Positions 1 to 7,591 of a DNA stretch of 22,702 bases are shown piece after piece. The stretch comes from a virus. A program made the translations under genes and the position numbers. Each line of letters begins with the position of its first letter. Position 1 is the first letter of the stretch. The notes below the pieces were generated by a model. That model was not told the DNA's origin. It was given only the letters and a program-made list of their open reading frames with translations, and ran no database searches. The DNA lies in IMG/VR virus record IMGVR_UViG_3300042905_003306, positions 1-22,702 of that record. One strand, given 5' to 3'.

Positions 1-1556
1 AGGATGTAAGGCTCCGCGCTCTGGTACCACGCGAGCGCGGGACCTCGACACGGGAGAGCCGTCAGCGCTCCGAGGGTAGCCTCGCCCGTGATGCGCTCAT
101 TCCGTATCGCGACCGACCCGGCCTCGAGGTCGATGAAGTGAGCCGCATCGTCCGGGCCTCGATAGTCGAGACCGACGCAGATGTCCGCCGGGCTCGGGAC
201 CCATCGGAGCGTGAGCTCGGAGTCCGCCTGAGGCTCCTCGACGAGCCCTGCTCTAAACTCCCAGCTCCCGACGCCCTGCGCCATCGACACGGAGGCCCAT
301 CGCCCCGCGTCGCCCTGGGTCGTGTCGACGGTCCAGCGGTCGAGGCGATGCGTCGCCAAGTTGTACGCCGCGAGCGTCGGGTCCGCGCCCGCGATGGCGA
401 CGAGGAGACGCTCGGGCCACGCGACGACCTGGGACCCGCTGTCGTCGATGAGCGAGAGCCGCGCGTCCTCCGCGAGCTCCGGATTTCTGAGGCGGTAACT
501 CCCGACCGGAGGGTTAGGGTCGAGGTCGAGCTCCAGCCCTGGGAGTCGAGCCGTCGTCTCGTATCGCGTCCCCGAGAGGAGGACCGCTCCGCTCCGAGGA
601 TGACCCGCCGGGAGCGTAATGTCTGACTGCGCTACATGGGCGTCGTATGTGTCGGACGTCAGTTGAGCATCGACCGCGACGACGTCGACGACGCCGCGAT
701 AGGCCGCGCCGACGGGCCAGACCTGACGGATGCGGACGTCCGACGCGCGCCCGGGCGTGAAGTAATGCCACCCGCGGAGGAGCTTAGTCGAGGTCGCCCC
801 AGCGGAGAGACGCTGTCGCATCGCCGCGGACATCGCCGCGAGTTTGACGGTTAGCGTCATGCCATCGCCGGAGAGCTCGGGCTCCCGGTCGAGAACGCCG
901 CGCCATATCTCGACATAGGCTCCGACGCGGACGCCGTCGACGACCGGAGCCGCTCGGACGATTGCCGGACGCCCTCTCCAGTAGGTCACATCTCGCGTAA
1001 CCGTAGGCTGCGCGCCGCGCGTCGGCTGGTAGAGATGGCGAGCGATGCGCGTATCCGCGACGCCTCGAGCGCATCCCTGTAACTGAGTCCCGATGGTCGC
1101 CGTCGGCTGCATAGCCTCAAGGCCGCAGTGAACGAGCCCGGTCCACGCCGACACATCGTCGACGACGTCGACGTCCGTCGGGCCCGCTTCGTGAGGCACC
1201 GTCCCCGCGAGCTTAGTCCCGGTAGCGCCTCGAGGACCGATGCGCCGGAGGGTCGACACGGGGTCGATGGAGTGTGTCGCCGCGGTCCGCGTAGCCGCGG
1301 AGACCGGAGCGTCCCGCGCCGCGAGACGTACCGTCACCGGAGCCTGAGACACTTTCGAGCGGATGTCGTCGACGGTCGCCGACTCCGCCCCGAGGGAGAT
1401 GAGAGCGCAGACGTCCCGATAGTCGAGCCCAGTCGTCCCCGGTATCGGCTCGACGTCCGGAGCGGGCCCGCAGTAGTAGCGGTCCGTGACACCGGAGATG
1501 ACGAGGACGACCGCGAGCTCGCGACCGCGGAGAGCATCGACGAGAGGATCGCTCAT
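1..1556 (-). CDS. Large tail-tip/baseplate-like protein (3' end outside window)
   Basis: The minus-strand frame opens with ATG at 1556-1554 and stays open to the left edge, giving at least 518 residues with no stop. The protein begins MSDPLVDALRGRELAVVLVI and is rich in short beta-type segments, Val, Thr and Asp. It has no signal peptide, membrane segment or enzymatic motif that I recognise. Its ATG overlaps the stop of the gene before it as ATGA, so translation is likely coupled. Genes far downstream of the tape measure usually encode distal tail, hub or baseplate parts, and that position is the only reason for the functional call. Other roles, such as a receptor-binding or tail-associated protein, are equally open. 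The reading frame is certain because it uses the strong CTC/GTC/GCG codon bias of its neighbours. Confidence 0.75.
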   Translation of the reverse strand, partial: MSDPLVDALRGRELAVVLVISGVTDRYYCGPAPDVEPIPGTTGLDYRDVCALISLGAESATVDDIRSKVSQAPVTVRLAARDAPVSAATRTAATHSIDPVSTLRRIGPRGATGTKLAGTVPHEAGPTDVDVVDDVSAWTGLVHCGLEAMQPTATIGTQLQGCARGVADTRIARHLYQPTRGAQPTVTRDVTYWRGRPAIVRAAPVVDGVRVGAYVEIWRGVLDREPELSGDGMTLTVKLAAMSAAMRQRLSAGATSTKLLRGWHYFTPGRASDVRIRQVWPVGAAYRGVVDVVAVDAQLTSDTYDAHVAQSDITLPAGHPRSGAVLLSGTRYETTARLPGLELDLDPNPPVGSYRLRNPELAEDARLSLIDDSGSQVVAWPERLLVAIAGADPTLAAYNLATHRLDRWTVDTTQGDAGRWASVSMAQGVGSWEFRAGLVEEPQADSELTLRWVPSPADICVGLDYRGPDDAAHFIDLEAGSVAIRNERITGEATLGALTALPCRGPALAWYQSAEPYI

Positions 1557-2194
1557 AGCGTCTGACCCCAGACCGGGAGGATGGCGACCGCGTGAAGTCG
1601 AGCGGAGACCGTCGAGGCTCTGACGACCGCGACAGATTCGCGGAGGTCATAGGTCGAGGCGACCGTCTCGAGCGCTCGAGGGAGGGACGGGAGCGCCGCG
1701 ACCGCTAGACCTGGTCGACGTAGGTCCCCGGAGTAGTACCACGTCGGGACGAGCCGCCTCGAGCTGTTAGGCCGCTCCTCCTCATTCCCGCGGAGGGACC
1801 CGTCGGAGCGCTGCCACTTGATGCCGATGTCGACGACGGAGCCGCCGACGTCCTCGAGCTGGACCGTGACCGAGGGCGTCGAGGTCCCGCCCTCCGCCTC
1901 CGACGAGACGAGAACCGCGACCTGGAGCGCCTCATCGAGAGGCCCGACCAGATACGCCGCGCGGATGCTCTGGTTTATCCCGTTCGCCGAGTGGACGTAG
2001 CCGTTGAGGTTCGCCGCCGCGGTCTCGACGACTTGGGAGACGTGGACTGTTTGCCAGTTCCGAGCATAGACGCCCGCGATTGTGTTGACCCCGTCCGCGA
2101 GCGCCGCGAGGGTCTGCCCGAGGACGGGCCTCGCCGACTGAGTCGGGAGCGGAGACGGAGGGACGAGCCGCCGGGACGTGTAGGGAACGCTCAC
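1553..2194 (-). CDS. Hypothetical beta-rich tail-region protein
   Basis: This is a 213-aa protein starting at GTG 2194, whose GTGA overlaps the stop of the upstream gene. The same frame can be extended upstream to 2536, but that part lies antisense-free inside the upstream gene and is Arg/Gly/Pro-rich, so I use the coupled GTG. A short N-terminal helix (VLGQTLAALADGVN) precedes a predicted beta-rich body with VTVQLEDVGG and VVDIGIKWQ, and the protein ends VAILPVWGQTL. This layout resembles the next protein upstream (2191-3252), which also has an ALGAAVN-like helix and a hydrophobic VASLLVYW segment, so the two may be distant paralogues. I do not recognise a family. Its place among distal tail genes suggests a virion part. 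Confidence 0.75.
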   Translation of the reverse strand: MSVPYTSRRLVPPSPLPTQSARPVLGQTLAALADGVNTIAGVYARNWQTVHVSQVVETAAANLNGYVHSANGINQSIRAAYLVGPLDEALQVAVLVSSEAEGGTSTPSVTVQLEDVGGSVVDIGIKWQRSDGSLRGNEEERPNSSRRLVPTWYYSGDLRRPGLAVAALPSLPRALETVASTYDLRESVAVVRASTVSARLHAVAILPVWGQTL

Positions 2195-3252
2195 GAGAAA
2201 CTCCAGAGTAGCAGGCCGTGGACCGCGTCGACCGTCGACATCGCCGTCGGTACGGTATCCCACGTCGCCGGGTCTGGTTGGGGCCACACTCGGACCGCTT
2301 GCCACTGGACCGAGAGGTCTTGAGCGTACGCGCCCGCGCGGTCTGTCCGCCGGAGCTCCTCGGTCTTCGCGTCTCGGACGGAGAGCGCGCCGAACTCGAT
2401 GGTCGACGACGAGAATCCGCCCGCCCCGCCGGAGTGCTGGACGATGACCTCGCCCGCCGCCGCGCTCGAGGCGACGACCCGCGCGAGGATGTCGACCGCT
2501 CGGTCCGCCGAGTCGATGAATCGAGGCGACAGCCATTGATGGGCGTATGGAGGGAGGCGGTCCTGATTCGCGAGCTCGACGTTTCGGAGGTCCGAGACGT
2601 TAACGTGAACCCGAGGGAGCGCGCCGAGAGCGTCGATGGTCGCGTAAATCTGGGAGCCTACGCGAGCGGAGAGCGGTCGGTCCGCGACGAGCTCGCCATC
2701 GTCGACCGCCGTCCGACCGTCCGCCGTCGTCCCCGCTGGGAGAGACGCGAGAGCGGGCCAGTAGACGAGGAGGGACGCGACCTCGATAGCGTTCGCCGCG
2801 CCCGCGAGCCTGAGTCGGATGGTCTCCCGCGAGAGGACCCACGCGACATCGAGCGTCCCCGTGTAGGCCTTCCACGTCGCGTCGAGACCCGAGACCGCAT
2901 TGACCGTGAAAGAGTCCGCGCCGTTGACCGACTGGACCGTAACCGAGTGAGAGGACCCCGCGACGCCCGACCGGACTCGAGCGATGACGACGACCGAGAC
3001 GACCGAGCCGCCCTCGAGCTCCGGGATGGTCCACTCCGCGACCGTCGCCGGGACCGGAGAGGTCCGAGCGCACGGGACCGACCCCGCGGTCTCCGCCCAC
3101 GCCTGAGCGATGACCGGAGCCCGGGCGACGTGAGCTAGAGACCAGTTGACCGCCGCCCCGAGCGCCGCGACCGTCGTCGCCTTAAGCGGCTCGCCCGTGA
3201 GGAGGGTCGACGGGTCGACGGGAGTCAGTGTCGCCGGGATGGTCCGGGCCAT
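2191..3252 (-). CDS. Hypothetical beta-rich tail-region protein, possibly two repeated domains
   Basis: This is a 353-aa protein starting MARTIPATLTPVDPSTLLTG. The ATG at 3252 shares one base with the TAA of the methyltransferase gene (TAATG). A longer in-frame start at 3363 would lie inside the methyltransferase gene and adds an Arg/Gly-rich stretch, so it is rejected. The N-terminal half has a short helix and then beta-type sequence ending near VASLLVYWPAL. The C-terminal half again moves from a short helix (IYATIDALGAL) to beta-type sequence ending LLLWSFS. This suggests an internal duplication related to the 213-aa product that follows. No catalytic motif is visible. A virion surface or tail-tip accessory role is inferred from position only. 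Confidence 0.75.
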   Translation of the reverse strand: MARTIPATLTPVDPSTLLTGEPLKATTVAALGAAVNWSLAHVARAPVIAQAWAETAGSVPCARTSPVPATVAEWTIPELEGGSVVSVVVIARVRSGVAGSSHSVTVQSVNGADSFTVNAVSGLDATWKAYTGTLDVAWVLSRETIRLRLAGAANAIEVASLLVYWPALASLPAGTTADGRTAVDDGELVADRPLSARVGSQIYATIDALGALPRVHVNVSDLRNVELANQDRLPPYAHQWLSPRFIDSADRAVDILARVVASSAAAGEVIVQHSGGAGGFSSSTIEFGALSVRDAKTEELRRTDRAGAYAQDLSVQWQAVRVWPQPDPATWDTVPTAMSTVDAVHGLLLWSFS

Positions 3253-4229
3253 TAGAGGAGCCTCAGTTGAGACGTGACACATGCGGGCGAAAACCAGATG
3301 GTCTCCGACGCGCCGCGACCGCGGGCCTCTTCGGTCGTCCCGTAGCCGCCCACCGTTTTCCACTCGTAACGCGACCAGCCCTCAGCCTCCAGCGCGGAAT
3401 GCTCGGAGCCGTGGCCACATAGCGCAATCCGCATGTCCCGCCGTGAGCCTTGCTCGAGACACCATGCGCGCACATCGTCCGCCACGCCGAGACCCATTCC
3501 GCCCGCGCTGTAATCCATATTTCCCGCCGCGTATGGAGGGTCCAGAAAGATGCCCGCGACGCCGAGATGACCTGACCCACGGACGGTTACACTGTCGCCC
3601 ATGACCCTATCCCATGAGCCGCACGCGATACGGACCTGACGCAATCGAGCAGAGAGCGCGCGCATCCAGTCGTTGAGCCGCCCCGTGTCGCCGAGATTCG
3701 GGAGTGGTCGATTGACGCCCCGCCCCGCGTCGCCGAGATTCGGGAGTGTTCGATTCACGCCCAGTCCCGCGACGCCCTTGACCATGCGTCCGTCCTCGCG
3801 AACCCACGGACCTTGCCCGCTACACCATCCATCACCTATCCAGCACGACGCGCCCCAGACCCACCAGCCCGCGAGCCTCGCGTCATAATAGTCTGGGTCG
3901 ACTAGAAGACGCTCGGTTAGGCCCGCGCGCTTCTCGACTAGGACCATATGCCGAGCGTGTAGGTCGACCTCAGAGACGGGCCAGTCCGCGAACTCCGCGA
4001 CCGCGTCAGGCGAGTGTCGGACCGCGCGCCAGAAGTTACAGAGCATGCCGTCGATGTCGTTGACGGTCTCGACGCCGGACGGACTAGGACGCCCGAGGAG
4101 GACCGCGCCACTTCCGAAGAATGGCTCGACGTAGCTATCGACCCTGCCGAATCGCGACCAGACCTCAGCCGAGACGCGAGACTTGCCGCCGAAATAGGGG
4201 AACGGGGCGTCGAGTCGAGGCGCGCTCAT
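3252..4229 (-). CDS. D12-class (Dam-like) adenine-N6 DNA methyltransferase
   Basis: This 325-aa enzyme transfers a methyl group from S-adenosylmethionine to adenine in DNA. The D12 family hallmarks are visible: PYFGGKSR at residues 11-18, the SAM-binding EPFFGSGAVL near 35-44, and the catalytic DPPY at 230-233. Between them, residues 157-184 are two tandem 14-residue units (GVNRTLPNLGDAGR and GVNRPLPNLGDTGR). Length and motif order fit family members such as Dam and DpnM, but the target sequence cannot be read from the gene. It starts with ATGA overlap on the upstream tail gene and ends in TAATG, so it is fully embedded in the tail operon, where it would be co-expressed late. It may protect progeny DNA from host restriction. 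Its codon use looks somewhat more mixed than that of its neighbours, which would fit later acquisition. Confidence 0.93.
   Translation of the reverse strand: MSAPRLDAPFPYFGGKSRVSAEVWSRFGRVDSYVEPFFGSGAVLLGRPSPSGVETVNDIDGMLCNFWRAVRHSPDAVAEFADWPVSEVDLHARHMVLVEKRAGLTERLLVDPDYYDARLAGWWVWGASCWIGDGWCSGQGPWVREDGRMVKGVAGLGVNRTLPNLGDAGRGVNRPLPNLGDTGRLNDWMRALSARLRQVRIACGSWDRVMGDSVTVRGSGHLGVAGIFLDPPYAAGNMDYSAGGMGLGVADDVRAWCLEQGSRRDMRIALCGHGSEHSALEAEGWSRYEWKTVGGYGTTEEARGRGASETIWFSPACVTSQLRLL
3678..3761 (-). repeat. Two tandem 42-bp units inside the methyltransferase gene
   Basis: Units at 3720-3761 and 3678-3719 (in transcription order) encode GVNRTLPNLGDAGR and GVNRPLPNLGDTGR. They are exactly in register, with 12 of 14 residues identical. 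From memory, similar repeat blocks with variable copy number occur in phage D12 methyltransferases, probably as a surface loop in or near the target-recognition region. Confidence 0.85.
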
Positions 4230-5503
4230 GGCTCCTCCGCAATCGTGACCGAGACGTCAGAGCTCCGGACCCGAGCTCCGTCGAGCCCGAACGTCGAGGT
4301 CGAGGAGCTCGAGCTCGCGACGCGCCCGACGATGCGCCCCTTTAGATGCTGGGTCGTGTAGGCCGTCGAGAACTCCGGGACGACCTCCCCGGAGTATAGC
4401 TGCTCCACATGCCGATGCCGTCGAGGGTCGCCGATGTCGAGCCAGAGCGTGAGAGGTTGACCGCGTCCCGAGGAGGGCCAGAAGGCGCGGACCGCTTGTC
4501 CTTCCTGGTCGAGTTGGGAGGTCGGGCCTCGGAGTGTGTAGGTCACATCATGGAGCGTCGACGCGCCGATGTGTCGTCCTCGAGCTCGTCCGTCCGCGAG
4601 GGTCACGGCTCCGTCGATGCTCTCCGTGCTCACCTGGTATCGGCTCATTCCTCGATACAGGACGAGGACCGCCGGACACGGGTAGGTCGCCGTGAGGATG
4701 GAGCGACCGAGGACCGTCGAGACCGTCTCGGACCCCGTGAACCCGAAGAGCCTCCGGAATGCGAGGCCCGCGTCCGTCGCGAGCCACGTCACCGCGGAGA
4801 CGCTCGACGGGTAGGAGGTCCAGACCTTGCCCGCCGCATCGACGCCCCAGCGGATGCGGAAGTCCGGAGAATCCGAGTAGAAGTTATCCAACCGCTCGAG
4901 GGAGGACACGGGCCCGAGCCCGTCCTCCGAGTCCGTAGAGGCGCGGAGCGCGGTCGGGATAGCTTGGACCCGCGCCGTCGTCGTCGAGAGCGCGCAGGCC
5001 GTCACGCCGTCCGTGATGGTGATGGCATTCGGGGCGACGTAGAGGTCCAGATTCCCGCGCCGCCATGCGTCCGGAGCCGTGACCTGTTGGAAGGTCCCGA
5101 CCGTCGAGGAGCTGGTCGTCCCGGTCGCGAATCCCCACGCATTCCCGGAGCTCGCCGCGAGGTCGAAAGACGCGAGGTCGACCGTCGGGACCCGGACCGC
5201 GACCCGGTCGTCGTCCGTGATGATGACCTCCCACGAATCGCCCGGGGAGCCGCCCGCCGTGACCCAGCTCGAGCGGAGCTCCTCCGTCATCGAGCGCCCG
5301 ATTTGCGACCCGTAGCCGTGGAGGAACCCGAGGACGTCGGGGAATCGACCGCCGGAGAACGTCTGAGCCGCCGGGGTCACGATGACGTCGACGCCGCCGC
5401 GCTGGAAGATGGGCTCGCCGAGGAGCTCCGCGACATCGACGCCGCGGAGGAGCGCTGGATACTTCTTCGCCGCAGGCTGAGAACCGAGGACGAGGGAACC
5501 CAT
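4226..5503 (-). CDS. Tail protein following the tape measure (distal tail-like, family not recognised)
   Basis: This is a 425-aa protein starting MGSLVLGSQPAAKKYPALLR at ATG 5503, overlapping the tape-measure stop as TAATG. It is beta-rich with many Ser/Thr/Val residues, has no membrane segment, and contains segments such as WEVIITDDDRVAV and LTLWLDIGDPRRH. A Ser-run (ASSSSSTSTFG) lies near the C-terminus. The gene directly after a tape measure in long-tailed phages commonly encodes the distal tail protein or another tail-tip ring component. That is the inference here, and there is no sequence motif to confirm it. The stop overlaps the methyltransferase start (ATGA). Confidence 0.8.
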   Translation of the reverse strand: MGSLVLGSQPAAKKYPALLRGVDVAELLGEPIFQRGGVDVIVTPAAQTFSGGRFPDVLGFLHGYGSQIGRSMTEELRSSWVTAGGSPGDSWEVIITDDDRVAVRVPTVDLASFDLAASSGNAWGFATGTTSSSTVGTFQQVTAPDAWRRGNLDLYVAPNAITITDGVTACALSTTTARVQAIPTALRASTDSEDGLGPVSSLERLDNFYSDSPDFRIRWGVDAAGKVWTSYPSSVSAVTWLATDAGLAFRRLFGFTGSETVSTVLGRSILTATYPCPAVLVLYRGMSRYQVSTESIDGAVTLADGRARGRHIGASTLHDVTYTLRGPTSQLDQEGQAVRAFWPSSGRGQPLTLWLDIGDPRRHRHVEQLYSGEVVPEFSTAYTTQHLKGRIVGRVASSSSSTSTFGLDGARVRSSDVSVTIAEEP

Positions 5504-7356
5504 TAGGCGACCGCCAGTCTAGAGGAGGCGAGGGACCCGGACCGGGACTCGCGTTGAGATTGTCGGACCAGCACGTCCGAGACTTGCTCGACCCCGAGGA
5601 CGACCGTCACATTCATCGACGGGCTCGACTGACCCGGAGCCGAGTAACTCGCCGTCCTGTCACCGCCGCCGCCCGCCGCGCCTCCTCCGCCCGCGCTCGG
5701 GGCGTCCGTCTTACCCGCGCCCAGAGCTCGAGCCGTGAGACCCAGAGTCACACCGACCGCCGCCATCGCCGCCGACGCCGCGCCGAGGGTCGCGGGATTC
5801 CACCACGGACCGAGGAGGCCCGGCGAAAATGCCGACGCGATCGCCGCGGCTCCGAGGAACACGGAATAGCTGAGCGACTGAGACGCGAGCGAGGCCGCGA
5901 CCTCTCCCGCGACTTTCTTAAAGCTCTTCCCGAAAGCGCCGCCCGTGATGATGAGCTGAGCGAGGGCCCCGCCGACCGCGTCCGCGAATCCCTTGACCGC
6001 TCCGACCCCGATGCTCTGGAGGTCGAGCGCGCTCTGAGTCACGGTCGAGAAGTTTTCGCGGAGCCGCTGTCCCTGGTCCTCGAGCTGGATAGCGAGCGAC
6101 GCCGCCGCGTCTCCATCGAGCGCCGCCTGGAGGCGTCGAGCTCGACCCGCCTCCTCCTCTTGCCTCGCCGCCTCCGCGCTGTCGACGACGCCTCCGACCA
6201 TGCCGACGCCCGACGCCGACGCCGCGCCGACAGCCTGGAGTCCGGGGAGGTATCCCGCGATGGTCTGACCCGCCGCCGCCAGAGACGCCGCGAGCGCCGC
6301 CCGCTCGTTCGCCGCGTTGATGTCCGCGATAGCCGCCGCCGCCTCTTTCCCTAGCTCCCTGAGTCGGAGGAGCTGAGCCTCGTCCTCTTTACGCCGCCTC
6401 TCCGCCGACGCCTCCTCCTCTGCCTCCGCTTTACGCCGCTGCTCTTGGGCGCGCTTGAACGCCTCCGCCGCGGCTTGACGCGCCTTCTCTTGCTCCTCGA
6501 TGCGCTTACGCGCCGCCTCCGCATTGAGCGCCGCGGCTTTCGCGGCTGCCTCTTCGCCTCGGGTCTGAAGCCCGAGACTCTTCCTCGTCCGGTCGTCTTG
6601 GTCCTGAGCCTCTTTCGCCGCCGTCCGACGGAGATCGAGGAGCTCGACATATCGAGCGAGCGCCGCCGCCGCCGCTTCCTCCGCCGCCCTCGCCTGCTTG
6701 AAAAGGGCGTTCGATTGAGCGACCTCGTCGCGGTCCTGGCTGTTCTTGAGCTTCTGAGCCTTGAGCCTTGCGTCCGCCGCCTCTTGCTCCTTGAGGAGCC
6801 GGAGCGCGGTCGCCTGGAGCGCCTCCTCGTCGAGCTTCGTGAGACGGTCTTTGAGCGTCTTTGCGAGCGTCGCGCCCACGTCGGAGAGGATGCGCTCCGC
6901 GTCGGAGAGTTGAGCGGGCGTCTGTCCGATCTGACTGTAAAAAGCCTCGATGTCCGAGGTCGACGCCTTAGCCGCGTCCCCGATTTTGCGGAGCTCCGCC
7001 GTTATCTGCTCCGACGACTTCGCGAAGACGCCCGCCTGTTTCCCGCTCTCGAAAAGGGCTTTACCCATCTCGACGAGTTGCTGGATGACCTGGCCCAGCG
7101 GACCCGCCAGACCAGCGCCGAGAGCGACCGACGCGATGTCGACCGCTCCCGAGAACGTCCTCATCGGCTTCTCGACCTTGTCGACCGCGTCGTCGAGCGA
7201 CCGCGTCGCCGCCTCAAACCGACCGATGAGACCGCCCGATTTACCAGCCTTCTCCCCGGCCTCGCGAGCCGCCTCGCCGATCTTGCGGAGCTTGGCCTCG
7301 GACTCCGCCGCGCCCGTTACCTCGACGTCGACTCCGATTTTCCCGTCCGAGACCAT
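5503..7356 (-). CDS. Tail tape measure protein
   Basis: This is a 617-aa protein. It starts at ATG 7356 after a strong GGAGGTG ribosome-binding site placed only a few bases upstream. The N-terminus is Gly/Ala/Lys/Glu-rich. Residues about 160-350 are a long Ala/Glu/Arg/Lys coiled-coil-type helix, and about 360-390 and 455-545 are hydrophobic Gly/Ala segments with SPGLLGPWWNP near 511-521. A Gly-rich linker precedes the C-terminal 50 residues. This architecture and its place right after the frameshifted chaperones are typical of tape measure proteins, which set tail length and are ejected with the DNA. At about 1.5 angstrom per residue it would imply a tail of roughly 90 nm. That is a rule of thumb, not a measurement. 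No peptidase or muramidase motif was seen. Confidence 0.92.
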   Translation of the reverse strand: MVSDGKIGVDVEVTGAAESEAKLRKIGEAAREAGEKAGKSGGLIGRFEAATRSLDDAVDKVEKPMRTFSGAVDIASVALGAGLAGPLGQVIQQLVEMGKALFESGKQAGVFAKSSEQITAELRKIGDAAKASTSDIEAFYSQIGQTPAQLSDAERILSDVGATLAKTLKDRLTKLDEEALQATALRLLKEQEAADARLKAQKLKNSQDRDEVAQSNALFKQARAAEEAAAAALARYVELLDLRRTAAKEAQDQDDRTRKSLGLQTRGEEAAAKAAALNAEAARKRIEEQEKARQAAAEAFKRAQEQRRKAEAEEEASAERRRKEDEAQLLRLRELGKEAAAAIADINAANERAALAASLAAAGQTIAGYLPGLQAVGAASASGVGMVGGVVDSAEAARQEEEAGRARRLQAALDGDAAASLAIQLEDQGQRLRENFSTVTQSALDLQSIGVGAVKGFADAVGGALAQLIITGGAFGKSFKKVAGEVAASLASQSLSYSVFLGAAAIASAFSPGLLGPWWNPATLGAASAAMAAVGVTLGLTARALGAGKTDAPSAGGGGAAGGGGDRTASYSAPGQSSPSMNVTVVLGVEQVSDVLVRQSQRESRSGSLASSRLAVA

Positions 7357-7357
7357 G

Positions 7358-7591
7358 TCACCTCCGCGAGCTCGAGCGCGTGACCTCGTACCCCTCGACG
7401 ACCCGGAGCTCGCGAGCGAGCGTCAGGACGCCATCGAGGACGACCGCCGCCGGACATGGTACCACATCCTCCGCGCTCTGGCCCCTCCCGGTCCATTCAT
7501 ACACGTCGAGGACGACCCCGACCCACGCCGCGGAGACCTCGCATAGAGGACACGCCGCGAGGTCCTCGTGAGTCTCGCTCTCGAGAGCCAT
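7358..7591 (-). CDS. Conventional T-part reading frame of the chaperone pair
   Basis: A gene finder would call a 77-aa protein here from ATG 7591, starting MALESETHEDLAACPLCEVS. The ATG has no convincing Shine-Dalgarno sequence, and coding sequence clearly continues upstream in the same frame, where CQRC pairs with the CPLC of this part. I therefore regard it mainly as the C-terminal part of the frameshift fusion, not an independent gene. It ends one base before the tape-measure start. Independent translation from 7591 is possible but not supported by the sequence. Confidence 0.55.
   Translation of the reverse strand: MALESETHEDLAACPLCEVSAAWVGVVLDVYEWTGRGQSAEDVVPCPAAVVLDGVLTLARELRVVEGYEVTRSSSRR

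Noticed and set aside
4409-5506. Plus-strand open frame of 365 codons, and others such as 2218-3138, 6445-7383, 12505-13740 and 16062-16922
   Set aside because: They lie antisense to well-supported genes, are extremely rich in Arg/Asp/Glu/Pro as expected for frame shadows in GC-rich DNA, and show no motif.
5503-7356. Peptidase or muramidase domain in the tape measure
   Set aside because: No catalytic motif was seen. The helical, Ala-rich composition explains the length without an enzyme domain.
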